Assembly: GCF_954871325.1 (NCBI RefSeq)
Contig: NC_088775.1
Span: forward strand, 51,313,561 to 51,377,560
DNA length: 64,000 bases
From: Gordionus sp. m RMFG-2023
Taxonomy: Eukaryota > Nematomorpha > Gordioida > Chordodea > Parachordodidae
Direction: 5' to 3'
Part shown: positions 22,561 to 34,640 of the stretch, piece by piece
Layout of the letters: each line of letters opens with the position of its first letter
Position numbering within the stretch: position 1 is the first letter of the stretch
The notes under the pieces: generated by a model
What the model saw: only the letters and a program-made list of their open reading frames with translations
Databases searched by the model: none
Told to the model about the DNA's origin: nothing
Translations under genes and position numbers: made by a program

Positions 22561-22830
22561 TTATGCCAATTACTGTTTCGACATATTGGGAAAAAATCGT
22601 ATAATGGAGTGTAAAAAAATAAATAATTTCAAAGAAATTAAGTGGTTTGCCTAACCCCAGTCTCCTACTTAAACTGTCATATTTATAAAAGAATGTAAAA
22701 ATTTTTGATTATAATTTTGAGTTATATATTTTAAAAACCCGGTTCAATTCTACATATTTAAATTTATTTTGCTATAGTAGTATTTTAGATTCATAACATT
22801 ATTTGACAGCTTTTAAAATTAACTTATTTA

Positions 22831-24240
22831 CAGTATTGTGATGATTTTATGAAACATGTTGACGATTTAAAAAAACACATTTGCAATTTATTAAAAAATT
22901 TAAACTTATAAAATATTTAAAACAATCTTTTTTTAAAAAAGAAATGGGGGATGGGGGGGGGGTAAAACTTAAGGTAAAATTATGATAATTTTTAACTTAT
23001 TTTTTTCATTGTTTATTTTATTATCTATTAAATTTACCTTTCTTATATTGTAGTTTCGAAAATGACTAGTGAAATCTTTATTTTATTTATATAAAAGATC
23101 AAAATATATTTATTTTTCTATTTGTAATGCACATAATATAACGAAAAAATATATCTATATTATAATAATCGAGTTTAATTATCTATTAAAGTAGTCGTTC
23201 AATGGAATAGATCGGAATCCCTCTTCGATATATCGTATGTGAGTATAAGGCTGTGAAATCATAATTAATGAAATAAGCAAAAGGCTAGTAATTGCCTTAT
23301 ATGGATTCTGTTATTTGGTTTGGAATATATAGATCGATATTGATTTTTCAAAACGCAAAATTTTTTTAATGGGGTTTAGTTGTGGAAAATAAGGTGGAAG
23401 ATATGCTATATTTCGATAATTTTGCGATAGTATGTGGGCGCAGTGGATAGGAGCATTATCTATAATTATAAGTGAATTCAACAGAAAAATTAATTTTATA
23501 GCTGTTTCTTTCACATAAAACCGATATGATTTTCGCCATCAAGAAGGGAGTTGACGGATGGCCTCTTACCCATAGTCCATCCATAGTAAGAAATTATGTA
23601 GGAATTGAAGCCTGTCATCTAATTTTAAAATGGCACGTTCATAATTTTTAGGTAATATTCTTTACGAATATTGATAACATTTGGGGAATTCTGTCTATTG
23701 GATTCTTTTGCAACCCTTTTCCGGCTCCATCTCATTAATTTAATGAATCTTGATATTACCGAATCACTCATTTTGAGATTAGGTGGTAAATTTTACATCG
23801 TCAATTAGTGAGACATCTTTCGGCTAGGGCGATTTTTTGCTGACTCCAATTGCCATATTTATTTTTGGTTGAGGATAGGTATCAAAATCAAATAGTAGAA
23901 TAACTTTTTTGATTGGGAAAAAGAATTATTTATGTCAAATAAAGCTGAATGTGAAATATTTTGAGAATAAGATGGTCCTTCCTGTAAGGAAAAGTCTAAA
24001 AAATTATATATAATTAAAATATGTTAAATGTTAAAAACTTGTAGATGTAAAAAGATCTAAGATACTGGAGAGAGTCAAATTATTCTTTATAAATAAGTTA
24101 AGAAAAGTTTTAAAAAATAATTTATAAGTTTTGAAAAAAATCAAAAATGAATATTGTTTAAAAATTTTTTAAAATAAATTGCAAATGTTTTTTAATTATT
24201 TTTGCAAGCAATACATTTATCTGGATGGGTTTTAATTGAA
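22831..24240 (-). mobile_element. mariner-like element, probable parent of the 222-bp MITE
   Basis: The left end CAGTATTGTGATGATTTTAT after TA, and the right inner arm near 24190-24235 (TTTTAATTATTTTTGCAAGC and GGATGGGTTTTAATTGAATT), match the two arms of the foldback MITE at 33942-34163. A mariner transposase relic lies between them. The outer right terminus is lost, so limits are approximate. Confidence 0.55.
23270..23830 (-). pseudogene. Tc1/mariner transposase, catalytic region relic
   Basis: ORF 23514-23311 reads LIIIDNAPIHCAHILSQNYR followed by NIAYLPPYFPQLNPIKKIL. This is the segment around the second catalytic aspartate and the box before the third acidic residue of DDE/D transposases; here the expected E/D after NPI is a lysine. 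N-terminal helix-turn-helix traces extend to about 23830. It differs from the 245-1886 and 28640 families. Stops and frame changes show it is inactive. Confidence 0.8.
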
Positions 24241-24840
24241 TTAAAATATTTTTCTATTGGACGAATCGAAAGCGAAAATATTTTTATTTTTTATATTTAA
24301 ATGAACTAAAAAATATTTAAGAATTTAAAAATGGAATTGGAATTTGCAGTATAAAAAATAATATTTAAATTTTTTATCGGATCGAAAATCTACATTTTTT
24401 AAGTAAAAAAAGGGTGAAAAACGCTCATATAGGTGAATGGAGAGCAAGAGTAAGGGGGGGGGGGGTGGACATTAGGGGATACGATTAGAATATGTAAGAC
24501 TTTCTAGAGTCTAAAAAAATATTTTATAGAAATTTGCTCCATAGATGGAGACGAAAATCCAACTTTAAAATTAAACCATTTTAAAACTGAAAATAATAAC
24601 TAATTTGGCATATGCCAACGAGGTAATTATTTTGCAAAAAATTATCTAGTTTGTCATATTCCTTATAAAAAAAACTACTTTGCCAATTTCATTATGAAGA
24701 AATAAAATTTATTCCTGTCAACAAATGTTAAGCACAATATTATCAAAGCTACACCCATATCAAGTCTCATATTTTAAGATGATAGGATTTTTTATAATGA
24801 TAATAATAGTAAAATATATTTTAATTTATTAAATTGTTTT
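24241..24840. other. AT-rich sequence with one poly-G tract
   Basis: A G run at about 24454-24466 sits in GTAAGGGGG...TGGACATTAGGGG. Nothing else was recognised. Confidence 0.45.
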
Positions 24841-25730
24841 TGTGCTTCTAGAAACTTCATTCTATCTTGTTTAATGAGATTTAAATTACTTCTAACTGAC
24901 AAGAAAAAATAACATCTATGAAAATCATAGAATTATAAGATTTAAAAATATCTTGAATCGATTTAAGATTCAATCTAATATTTACTGTAATTTTTATTTC
25001 GCTTATAACTGATTTTTATTTATTGGCTGAAAAAAACTAAACAGGTATTACATATTGTTCATTGCTTCTATAATTTTTCTTCTAACATAATGTCAATTTT
25101 GACAATTTTATTTTGCCAAAAATGTCTTTCTTCAAACTATCTACCAAACGGGTTGAAGCACGCACTTATTATTGACATAATATCCGAAATAATGCTTCCA
25201 GATTTGGCTAACTTTACGCTTCAGAGGTGATATCATAGTTGATTTTTGGTTCATAATTGGATTACTTTTTTCATGACTGGCGAAATTGATTAAAGAATTA
25301 ATAAGGCACTAAATATTAACGCAAACCAGATAGTTAGAACTTCTATATTCTTAATTATGGCATGAAGCTAATTTTAACAATTTTTTACCTTTTACCAATA
25401 ATTACTTTCCTCTTTAAGCCAACTACCAAAGAGAATAATGCAATAAAATATACTAATAAAACCCTATTTAATATAAGTTTCATAATTAGTGTTTCTAAAA
25501 GCTTGCTTGATTCACTTCACGCTTATAGCGTGACCTCGTATTTTTCATTTTGTTTATAATTCAGTTACTTTTCGTGGTTCTCATACTTGAGTGATGAATA
25601 AAAAGTAGTAGTCAGGCATTAGATATTAAAGCACACCAGATATAGTTTTGTATATTTTCCATTTTAGCAATTTTCTTTTTTCTTCATATCTACCAAGCGG
25701 ATTAAATTAATATACAATTATTATATAAAC

Positions 25731-26373
25731 AAAGGAGGTGCCGATGTTTTAATCGAATAGGGCCGATATTTCATTCTTTTAAAAATATCGGCTATCGGCA
25801 AATATTATAAAACTTTCCGATCAAATCCGATAAAATAGCGTCTTAATTTTTAAAAAATTTATTCAAATTTCATATATTGTTACTTTATTATGTAAACAGA
25901 TTAGTTATTATATAAATAAATAAGTGATTTATCAATAAATATCTTTTTATATATATTTAGATTCCTGAATATAAGCTATAACTGATTATAATATATTTTA
26001 ATGACTTGAGTTATAGTATAGTTAAATTATAGATGTTATACTATTAAATATATATGAGATGAGTATGTATGTAGTAATTCAAAATTGCTCCATTAGCCGA
26101 TTTCTAAAAACGGATAACTCAATATTTTAATAATATTGCCTAAGCTATGAGATTTCGCTAATAGATGTCCAAACATTTGTGCCATCTATGAGCAATATCT
26201 TCAGGCTTGCGTAATATTTTCTGGATAAAATAGTGAGTTAGCTTTTATAAAAATAGACTCAAATGGAACGTTTGCAAGACTAGATGTATAGATTATAAAT
26301 AAAAACGATTAGTATGTTTACAGAATACAAAATCAGATATGATATCGGATCGATAATCGGCTGTACACCCCTA
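25731..26373. mobile_element. non-autonomous hAT element with CCGATATCGG motifs and nested MITE
   Basis: It is flanked by a perfect 8-bp duplication ATATAAAC (25723-25730 and 26374-26381). The right terminus reads, inverted, TAGGGGTGTACAGCCGAT; the left reads AAAGGAGGTGCCGATG. Subterminal sequence is rich in CCGATA/ATCGG. It is 643 bp long with no transposase. A foldback MITE occupies 26071-26281. Confidence 0.85.
26071..26281. repeat. foldback MITE (GTTGTTAAA family), decayed copy
   Basis: Contains GCTCCATTAGCCGATTTCTA, AACGGATAACTCAATATTTT, GAGCAATATCTTCAGGCTTG and the inverted TGAGTTAGCTTTTATAAAAA in the same order as the copy at 9710-9929. Its ends are eroded. Confidence 0.65.
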
Positions 26374-26640
26374 ATATAAACATTTATAAAAATAACTGAA
26401 TAAATGTTTTCAGTTACTTCTTAATCTTAAGGTTGGCCAAAATCTTGTTACTAATATTATTTTTTTACTTTTTACTGGCTATTATAATTTATAATGGTTA
26501 AAGTCAGAGACTAATTAAGCATAAAACATCACCATATTTTGGAATTAGGAGTTGTTCAACCAACTTTAAAGGAAATTATATAAAGAGCACCAAAAAATTA
26601 ACAATATATATTAATTTTTCATTTTCTATAGTAGGGATCG

Positions 26641-27095
26641 GCCGAATGCAGGGCAAAAAGGGGGTTTAAAAGTCTAGCCCCATAAAAATTTATCCCCCTA
26701 CCCATGAAAGTGTTGTGGCTAAGCCCCTCTTAGTAGGGTTTGACCATATATCGATTGTAAAGTGTATTAAACTCTTTGAATCATTTATTATTTTTACTTT
26801 ATTGAATTCTTTATTATAAAATACAACTAAATATAGTTTAATTGAGGGAATTGTACAAATTTTTAGGTTAGGGTATAAAGCTCCAACAAATGATTTAAAT
26901 TCATTTGTGGCATGTATTTTAAATGGTATATTTTATTTTAAAAGTTTTAAAATCTTTTGTTGCGATTTTATCAACCCCCCCCCCTTTGGAAATATTATAC
27001 TTTAGCTTTGCAGTGAAAAAGTTCCAAATGATTTAGTGGAAAATTTTAATATATATTAATATAAGGTCAAAATTTTAAATTTATATTAATAAATT
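26641..27095. other. AT-rich sequence with a hAT-like GC-rich patch
   Basis: GGGATCGGCCGAATGCAGGG at about 26634-26655 and a following G/C-rich patch to 26720 look like a decayed hAT end. Beyond 26750 nothing was recognised apart from a C run near 26975. Confidence 0.35.
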
Positions 27096-28321
27096 CAGGG
27101 ATCCAAACCGAAACGAATATCGGTTTGGTTCAAGTTCGAATAAAATTACAGTTCAGGTTAAGGTTCGGTTCGTAAAAAGGCTTCGGTTTGAAACTCTAAA
27201 AACCGGTATGAACACTTTTGTATTCAAGCTTATATTCGAATTATGTATAGGGCAGAATATTTTTGATTATTTCATCATTAAAATAAAAAACACATATATA
27301 AAACCTACATTTTCATAATTGCACATTATAAAATAATATTTAACTTATAAATATAACAAATAAATATCAAAGAATAATTTTAATATGAACAATATTTAAC
27401 TTATTTACTTAAAAATTTTATATTAAGCCGCACAATTAATATATTTCCAAGGAGATAGTATAAATTTAATTTTTGAAAAAATCTTTCCACACTAACTTGG
27501 GTAGCCGGCACTGCTAGTAAGATATCAGACAATTTACATAATTATGGGTATCGATTATTTCTCCAATAGTCTAAAATATTTAAATTTTTATTTAACCCAG
27601 GTTTTTTAGAAAAATTAACTAAAATATTTCTAATATTTTCCGCTTTTTTTAACAGATTTTGTTTGTTAACACCTTTTTTTAAGGAAAACTTTCTACTAAA
27701 TCTCTTCAGAGGTTACATTAACCGGTTGATTCACCTTCACTAGAATCCTCCACTCTTATAACAAAGTTTAATTCCATGTTATGCCATATTTTAATAATAC
27801 TTAAACTTTTTTATTTTATTAGTCTTTTGTTGTGATATTTTGTTAATTCTATCGAATTCTAGAGGGTGGTTTCTTTTTTTGTGACGCTCAAGATTTTCTC
27901 CATAATGGCCTTTCATATTTATTTGACAATCAGTAATATTACATTTGATATGTCATTTATAATACTATAAGTAAATAATTTATATATTGGATTTAATTTA
28001 GGCATTATAATTTATATGCTTAAAATATTTTTAAAAAGGTGTAAAATGGCAATATACTAAAGTTTAAAAAAATTATAACTGACATTTATCATCAAATGTG
28101 ATTGATAATAATCTTTAAAACAATTCGAATATAATTATATAATTTTGCAATATACTAGTAATAACTTACACATTATTTTATAAGCATAAAATCATGAGGC
28201 TCGAATAGGTTCAGAGGCATTTTAGCGGTTCGGTTCAGGTTCGGCTAGAAATTTTTTTAGCGGTTTAGGTTCAATAAAAAATACCGAATTTATGGGTTTA
28301 ATGGTTCGGTTTGGATCCCTG
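27096..28321 (-). mobile_element. hAT element with GGTTCGGTT subterminal repeats, internally deleted
   Basis: Termini CAGGGATCCAAACCGAAACG and GGTTCGGTTTGGATCCCTG are near-perfect inverted repeats with a perfect 8-bp duplication AATAAATT (27088-27095 and 28322-28329). Both ends carry repeated GGTTCGGTT/CGGTTTAGGTTC motifs. The length is 1,226 bp. Confidence 0.95.
27430..27990 (-). pseudogene. hAT transposase: BED finger joined to dimerisation block by deletion
   Basis: Near 27990-27830 the minus strand reads CNITDCQINMKGHYGENLER then HKKRNHPLEF, a BED zinc finger with its C-x-C and H-x-H pairs. Near 27580-27440 it reads LCKLSDILLAVPATQVSVE and RFFQKLNL, the hAT dimerisation motif. The catalytic core that normally lies between is missing, so the element survives as a short deletion derivative. 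Stops are present. Confidence 0.75.
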
Positions 28322-28329
28322 AATAAATT

Positions 28330-28640
28330 TGTAATGTATTTATTTGTTATGAATGTGATAAAAAAAAATGTACAGGCTAAGTTATTATAATAAAAACAAA
28401 AAATTAAAAGAATGAAACAATATGTGTCTTTATTTTTACATAATACTTAAAAAATAAATGACGATCCATTAACAACAAAACAAACACTACAAAAATACAT
28501 ATGGTATAAATTTTAATGTAATTTTTTTGCATTTACAAATTTATATTACTTAATTTTTTTTATATAATACAGTTTAATATTTTTTTCAAATGTTTAATAC
28601 GACAAATTTTATCTAGTAACACAAATAAAACAAATTCATT
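28330..28640. other. AT-rich intergenic sequence
   Basis: Nothing recognised. Confidence 0.5.
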
Positions 28641-29710
28641 TACATCAAATCCTGATCCTGTTTTATCAAATTCAATACCTAATATATCAGCTACAAATAA
28701 TTTCCATATTATCAATTCTCACTCTTTAAGATTCTATTATCGATTCAGCAAATTTAATCTCGGCAATTCCAAGAAGGAAATATAAAAACTGGAATAAGGA
28801 AAAAATAGATATAGCAAAAAAATTATTATCTGTACGAGAGCGAATGAAAATGAAAGATATCTCTAAGTATATAGATATGTCTTTATCGTCTATTAATAAA
28901 TTAAGACTCGAAATATTCCCGAAATCATCGGAGACCCTTTGAAAGATTATGTAATTGGAAAGAGAGGTAAAAAAAGACACCTTCAATATAGAAAGAAAAA
29001 TAATAGATCTTTTAATTAACAATACATTCACTATTAAAGATATTATATAAAATTTACCTCCGGGATTTCCTAAAAATGAAGAACTATAAGAAAATATATT
29101 TAAAAAAATAGGATGGTCCAAAAAAAATGCAGGAAATAAACCTGATAGGAGAAACACATCGGGCACAGTCAATATATACCAAATTTATTGAATATAGCCA
29201 AAGAAAAAATATTTTTCTTAAACGAGACAGGCATAAATTTACATGTTCAACCTTACGCCAACAGTTAAAGTCCCATCATCTAAGGGTAAAAATTTAAGCA
29301 TATTATATATTATAGGAAAGGTGTGATAATTTATCGCATCATCGAGGGACCTTATAATAGTCTACTATTTCGAGAATATATTATAGAACTTATTAATATC
29401 ATACCAAGTGATGCAATTATTATTGTGGGCAATGCATCGATCCATAAAAGCCATCTCATTGATAGTTTAAAGAGCGAATAGAATTTTTGCCATTCTATTC
29501 GCCACAACTAAATCCAATAAAAAATTTCTTTGGGGTATTAAAAAACAAATATAGGTCAATCAATCCCCGACTAAATACAAGAAACGAAATCGTTCATAAT
29601 GTAATAATCAATTCTTAATGAATTTAGTATTCCTTATGATTTTTCAAGTTATTATAATAAGATACATCAATATTTGGAGATTGGTTATCGAGGAGAACCA
29701 TTGAATGGTA
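28640..29710 (+). pseudogene. mariner/IS630-family transposase, decayed
   Basis: The plus strand shows, across several frames, KYKNWNKEKIDIAKKLL-like sequence near 28775-28830, LPPGFPKNEEL near 29057-29090, FLNETGINLHVQPYA near 29215-29255 (D-to-N change at the first catalytic position), IIVGNASIHKSHLIDSLKSE near 29420-29480, and IPYDFSSYYNKIHQYLEIGY near 29628-29690. The order and wording parallel the transposase at 730-1632. Many stops and no clear terminal repeats make this an older copy of that family. The 148-codon frame antisense to it (28726-29172) is an artefact. Confidence 0.8.
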
Positions 29711-29865
29711 AATTTATAAAAATATAATTTATATTGAAATATATTTTAAAGGAATATAAAAAATCGGAATACATAAAGAAAAAACGAAAATTATAATATC
29801 CAATTTTTTAATATTTTAATGTATTTTTTAAATCGGTTTTGTTATATTATATATTTGATCGTCAT

Positions 29866-29940
29866 CGCCGGGGTGGCCTAATGGGTTAGATTTATGCTTG
29901 GAAACAGAAGGAAGAAGAAGGACGCAGGTCAATCCTGGTA
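29866..29940 (+). promoter_or_regulatory. tRNA-like head of the LINE (candidate pol III A and B boxes)
   Basis: GGTGGCCTAATGGGTTAGAT (about 29872-29891) fits an A box, and AGGTCAATCCTGG (about 29926-29938) approaches a B box about 50 bases later. This spacing is tRNA-like. It may be a promoter captured from a tRNA or SINE. Confidence 0.45.
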
Positions 29941-30189
29941 AGGAGCATAAAAACTTTCAAGTTTTTCTTCGATGACTGATGTGTAAAGACATATGGTAAG
30001 ATGAATTTCGGAGCTTAGAGATGACACCCCGGTCACCGACAGGCCTGGACAGCCGGGTGCTAAGGATACCTGTCCAATAAACAAAATGAAGGAAACAAAC
30101 GGAAATATGAATATGAAAGCTAGGGCGTTCCTTCCAAGCGACGCGCAGGGTGTAGACCTCCATCCTGTGAAAAGTAAAGTAAAGGTCAA

Positions 30190-32855
30190 AGCAAAGAAGA
30201 CAAGATTAGCAAGTTTGAATATTGGGGACGCTTAAAGGTAAGACGAGAGAATTGGCATCAATGTTGAACAAGAGAAAAGTTGATATAGCGTGCATACAAG
30301 AGACGAAATGGAAAGGTCAGAAGACTTTAATGATTGGAGATGGGTATAAATTGTACTATAATGGAATTGTTAGCAATAGGAACGGTGTCGCCATCATCCT
30401 CAGTCAAGATCTAACCTCCTCAGTGGTAGAAGTCAACAGGATCTCTGGTAGACTAATGAAGATAAAACTATGCATTGGTCAATCAATACTACACATCCTT
30501 TCAGTATATGCTCCCCAAACGGGTTGCAAGGAAGAAGAAAAAGATGACTTTAGGGCTATCCTTGATGAAGCTGTAATGGAAATCCTTAAGGATGACCTAG
30601 TCATAATTGGTGGTGACTTAAATGCGCATGTGGGGAAAGCAAGAGGCATCATGGTGGTTTTGGATATGGAGAAAGGATTGATGAAGGGGAGCACGTACTG
30701 AAATATGCATAAGCTTTCGATCTTGCCTTAACCAACACCTACTATAGGAAAAAAGACAGTCATCTAATAAAATATGAAAGTGGTACAAGGAAAACACAGA
30801 TAGATTACATGCTAATATCTCGCAGAAGATTAAAAGATGTAATAGATTGTAAAGTCATCCCAGGAGAAGATATCGCCGCACAACACAAGCTACTAGTCAT
30901 GGATTTACACATCAAAACAAGATAAAACTGGAACCATGCATCAAATGGGGCAAATTAAAAACAATCACAGATGCCTTTGCAATCAATGCTAACATTGAAA
31001 CAATAGATTCCTCACAAGTCAGTGAAAAAATGTGGACAGACCTTTCATCCAGATTAATAGACACTGCCAAATCGATATTAGGCTTGACAAGGGGAGGCAA
31101 CAAATCATACAAAGAACTATGGTGGTGGAATGAAGAGGTACAAACCATAATAGGAGGAAAAAGCCCTTTATAAAATATGGTACAAATCCAAAAACTATGA
31201 CAAAACAAAATACAAAAAATCCAAGAGAATAGCTACAAAGTCGGTGGCTAGGGCCAAATCTATGGCATACGATGACATGTAAGAAGAACTACATACCAAA
31301 GAAGGGCAAAATAAAATATACAGATTAGCCAAACAGCGAGAAAAGAATTCTAGGGATATAAACGGAGCTCCGAAAGTAATCAAAAATAAAGATGGGAGAT
31401 TGATAATAAAGGAAAAAGAAATAATGAATAGATGGAAAGAATATTTTCAGGAGCTTCTCAATTTTAATTCCACATACTACATTTAGACGAACACTCCCCA
31501 TGTCAAAATCTTGTACAACCTATAATAGAACAAGAAATAATCGCATGCCTCAAGCATATGTAAAATAACAAAGCTAGTGGTCCAGATGATATTCCAATAG
31601 AAAGCTTAAAAATGGAATACATCTCCTCACAAATCTGTACAATAAAATATTTGGAGATCCACACAATTGTCAAAATTACAGGGGCATAAAACTAATGTCA
31701 CACTGTCTAAAACTGTACGAAAAAATAATAGAAAAAAGATTAAGAGACATAATCGAAATAGGAGAGACTCAGTTTGGCTTAGAAGATCAACAACTGATGC
31801 AATCCACGCAATTAGGCAAATGAGTGAAAAATACAGGGAAAAGAACAAAAAGCTACACATAGTCTTTCTCGATCTAGAAATGGTGGGCGCTACGCCACAA
31901 AAAGGTTCCCGAAAAATATATAAGAATAATACAGGATATGTATATGGGCCATACAACAATGGTCCGAAGCACAACAGGTACTTCAGCAGGCTTCACAATA
32001 GCAGAAGGAGTTCATCAAGGGTCGGCTCTCAGCCCACTTCTCTTCATTACAGTAATAGATGTATTAGCACAGTCCATACCTCAAACAGTCCCGTGGAATA
32101 TAATATTTGCAGATGATATTGTGATACTTGCCGAATCCAAGGATGAAATGAAAGAAAGATTAGTGAGTTAGATAAATATCCTAGAAAAGCACGGACTAAA
32201 AGTAAATAGAGAAAAGACGGAGTATATGGTGATAGAGGAGAGAAACAGAGAGTATTGATATCAGATATCGGCAATTGAAAGCTGCAAATATTTGGGCTCC
32301 ACTATACAAACAAATGGCACAATAGAAAAAGAGATCAAGAGTAAAATTAATCAAGGGTGGTCAAAGTGGAGATCTTTATCTGGAGTGCTATTTGACAAAA
32401 GAATCCCACACAAATTAAAGGGGAAAATTTACAGTTCCATAGTACAACCAACTATTCTATATAATTCGGAAACATGGCCAACCAAAGAATCAGACGAGAG
32501 AAGTCTACAAATTATGGAGATGAGAATGCTGAGGATGATTGCTGGGGTAACAAGAAAGGATAAGGTGCGAAGTAGAAGAATACTAGGAAGTTTAAAGGTA
32601 GTGCCCATTAAGACTAAGATAATGGTAAATAGACTTAGGTGGTATGGGCATACAATGAGAAGGCCAATGAACTACATAGGAAATAAGGTTAAGAGTTTGG
32701 AAGTGATGGGCAAACGTAAAAAAGGAAGGCCAAAACTTCAATGGGGCCATAAAGTTAGAGCCAATATAAAGAAGTATAAATTAGAAAAAAGAGATTGTAT
32801 GAATAACATAAAGTGGAGAAAGATGTTGAAGGAGCTTACCACCAGAAAAGGTTAA
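30190..32855 (+). pseudogene. RTE LINE polyprotein: endonuclease and reverse transcriptase
   Basis: ORF 30222-30701 gives the endonuclease: VDIACIQETKWKG (metal-binding E), GDGYKLYYNGIVSNRNGVAI, SVYAPQTG and GGDLNAHVG. The endonuclease C-terminal part continues to about 30900. Reverse transcriptase motifs appear near 31755-32160, including EGVHQGSALSPLLF and IIFADDIVILAES with the FADD catalytic aspartates. ORF 32292-32855 is the RTE C-terminal region, with RRIPHKLKGKIY-like, MRMLRMIAGVTRKDK and VNRLRWYGHTMRRP. At least four frame changes or stops separate the parts, so it is inactive. The element would prime reverse transcription at nicked target DNA. Confidence 0.92.
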
Positions 32856-32893
32856 AGCTAAAGAGAAAAAAAATATATATATATGATCGTCAT

Positions 32894-33770
32894 TTATTTT
32901 TGAGTATTATGCAAAAATAAAAAAATATATGGTTACATTTTTTTTAATTTTTTGCTTTTATTATATTAACTTACCCTGTATATGCAGTAAGAAGTAGGAA
33001 TGATTATTAAATATAAATGAATATTCATTAAAAAGTAATTTTTTAGAAAAATATTTTAATAGCCCTTTTTAACTATACCATAATAGCATCCATTCTATAT
33101 TTTAAAAGATAGGAGGCACTGGTTTTTTTTATTTTGTAGTCTAATGATGAGGTTATCAAATGATAATATAATAATTATATCCATCAAAATAAAATTAAAA
33201 TGTTATCGCAAAAGAGAAAAAAACCTTCAGTATAGCCCCGGTCTACCCTGTTTACTAGTCCAGATCCTCATAAAATGACAAACTAGATTAATAAAAAAAT
33301 AGTATTTTTAGTGAACTGATTGTTAGAACGTGTTTAGTGTTTCAATCAGTTTGGCAGATAATTCAAAGACCACGATTGGCATCATACCAGAATAAAAATT
33401 GTATAAAACTGTAATGCCTGTTTAGCACTTACTAATTTATCAATCAGTTTTTCCAATCAATAAAAAAACACCAGTTAAATAGAGATAAAACTATTTGATA
33501 TGAATCTGAATCTAATATTAATATGCAGCTTTAACATGAAGTTTGCCAAACTTTTGTAAGGACAAAACTTATTTACGTTTGGTAGACAGTATAAATAAAA
33601 ATTGTTTTATCAAAATAAGAAAATTTCTAAAATAAATATCAAGATTCAAGATAAAATGAAAAAAATAGGTGTACAAAAGCAATTTAAAGATATTTTGCAA
33701 AACATAATAAATTATCATTAACAATAGATTTAGATATAAGAAAAAATGATATTTAAAATAAAAATAGATT
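32894..33770. other. AT-rich sequence with a short dispersed repeat
   Basis: 33270-33340 (CATAAAATGACAAACTAGAT, then TTTTTAGTGAACTGATTGTTA) recurs at about 53360-53430. It is a small dispersed repeat of unknown type. No coding sequence was recognised. Confidence 0.4.
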
Positions 33771-33771
33771 A

Positions 33772-34640
33772 CAGTAAAACCTATTTAATTTGGACACAGT
33801 TGGGGCCGATGTTTGCCCAATTTATCAAGGCTATTTACTTTTTTTAAAAAGCATTTTACCATCTGTTATATTCATAATTTAGTAAAGAGTGAAATTATGT
33901 TCAACCATTTTTAAATGGTTTTAAATCATCATGTACTAATACAGTGTTGTGATGATTTAATGAAACATATTGACGATTAAATTAAAAATCATCCATATAA
34001 AATTATAATCTTTGCAAAAATAATTAAAATATAGACAAAGCATTATTGAAATTTCTTTTATTATTCCTTTTGTTATTTTAATTATTCTTGCAAAGATTAT
34101 AATTTTATATAGATGGGTTTTAATTTAATCGTCAATATGTTTCATTAAATCATCACAACATTGTATATAAAATTATTATAAAATAGTATAAGAATAAAGA
34201 ATGCGTGAAATAAAATAAGATACTCTCTATTTGATACAATATGTTTTATTTGCATGGTAATTGATAAAGTCTTCTTTGAATTATGAATATTGTGAACTTT
34301 ACAAATATTAAAACTTTTAGCATATTCTCTTTGAGTATGGTGATTTCGAAATAATAACCTCAATTTTTTTAATTAACGATAACTCATTATATTTGTTTTC
34401 TTTATTAATTTTATTATTTGACATGAATAAGTTTAAAAAGATGATAAAATTTCATAAATGAATAAATGCAACAAAATATAAAATTCCCACTTTATAGAGG
34501 TCTTATGCAATTGGGCAAAGCCGAATTTATCAAGGCATTTCCTAATAGTAGATAATAGGAATTTGATTGGGACTCAAAATTTTAGTTAAATTAGGCAGTT
34601 GTTAGAATTTTAAAGAGCCCAAATTAGACAAGTTAGACTG
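33772..34640. mobile_element. pogo/Tigger-like non-autonomous element
   Basis: TA flanks both sides (33770-33771 and 34641-34642). The left end is CAGTAAAACCTATTTAATTT; the right end, inverted, is CAGTCTAACTTGTCTAATTT. Further inside, TGCCCAATTTATCAAGGC (left) and ATTGGGCAAAGCCG (right) also relate. It is 869 bp long with no transposase. A foldback MITE is inserted at 33942-34163. Confidence 0.8.
33942..34163. repeat. 222-bp mariner-type foldback MITE
   Basis: Arms of about 90 bp (CAGTGTTGTGATGATTTAAT to TTGCAAAAATAATTAAAATA and inverse) are almost perfectly complementary and flanked by TA (33940-33941 and 34164-34165). The arms match the ends of the mariner-like element at 22831-24240. Confidence 0.88.

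Larger units (their letters stand above)
24840..26640. repeat. degenerate ~280-bp tandem repeat array, interrupted by a hAT-like element
   Basis: Blocks such as TCTACCAAACGG / CAACTACCAAAGAG / TCTACCAAGCGG (near 25140, 25425 and 25695) and GGCACTAAATATTAACGCA / GGCATTAGATATTAAAGCA / GACTAATTAAGCATAAAAC (near 25305, 25617 and 26510) recur in the same order about 270-310 bp apart. The element 25731-26373 splits the array. Divergence is high, so the period is approximate. Confidence 0.5.
29866..32883 (+). mobile_element. RTE-type LINE, near full length, with target-site duplication
   Basis: It is flanked by TGATCGTCAT at 29856-29865 and 32884-32893, a perfect 10-bp duplication, and ends in an AT-rich microsatellite-like tail. 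The length of 3,018 bp is close to the usual 3.2-3.3 kb of RTE elements. It encodes an apurinic endonuclease, reverse transcriptase and RTE-specific C-terminal region in that order, now broken. The 5' end (29866-29940) has tRNA-like promoter boxes. Confidence 0.92.

Noticed and set aside
28726-29172. 148-codon minus-strand ORF with hydrophobic stretches
   Set aside because: It lies antisense to a recognisable mariner transposase relic on the plus strand; no domain of its own.
30912-31974. Several minus-strand ORFs across the RTE LINE
   Set aside because: They are antisense shadows of the LINE endonuclease and reverse transcriptase.
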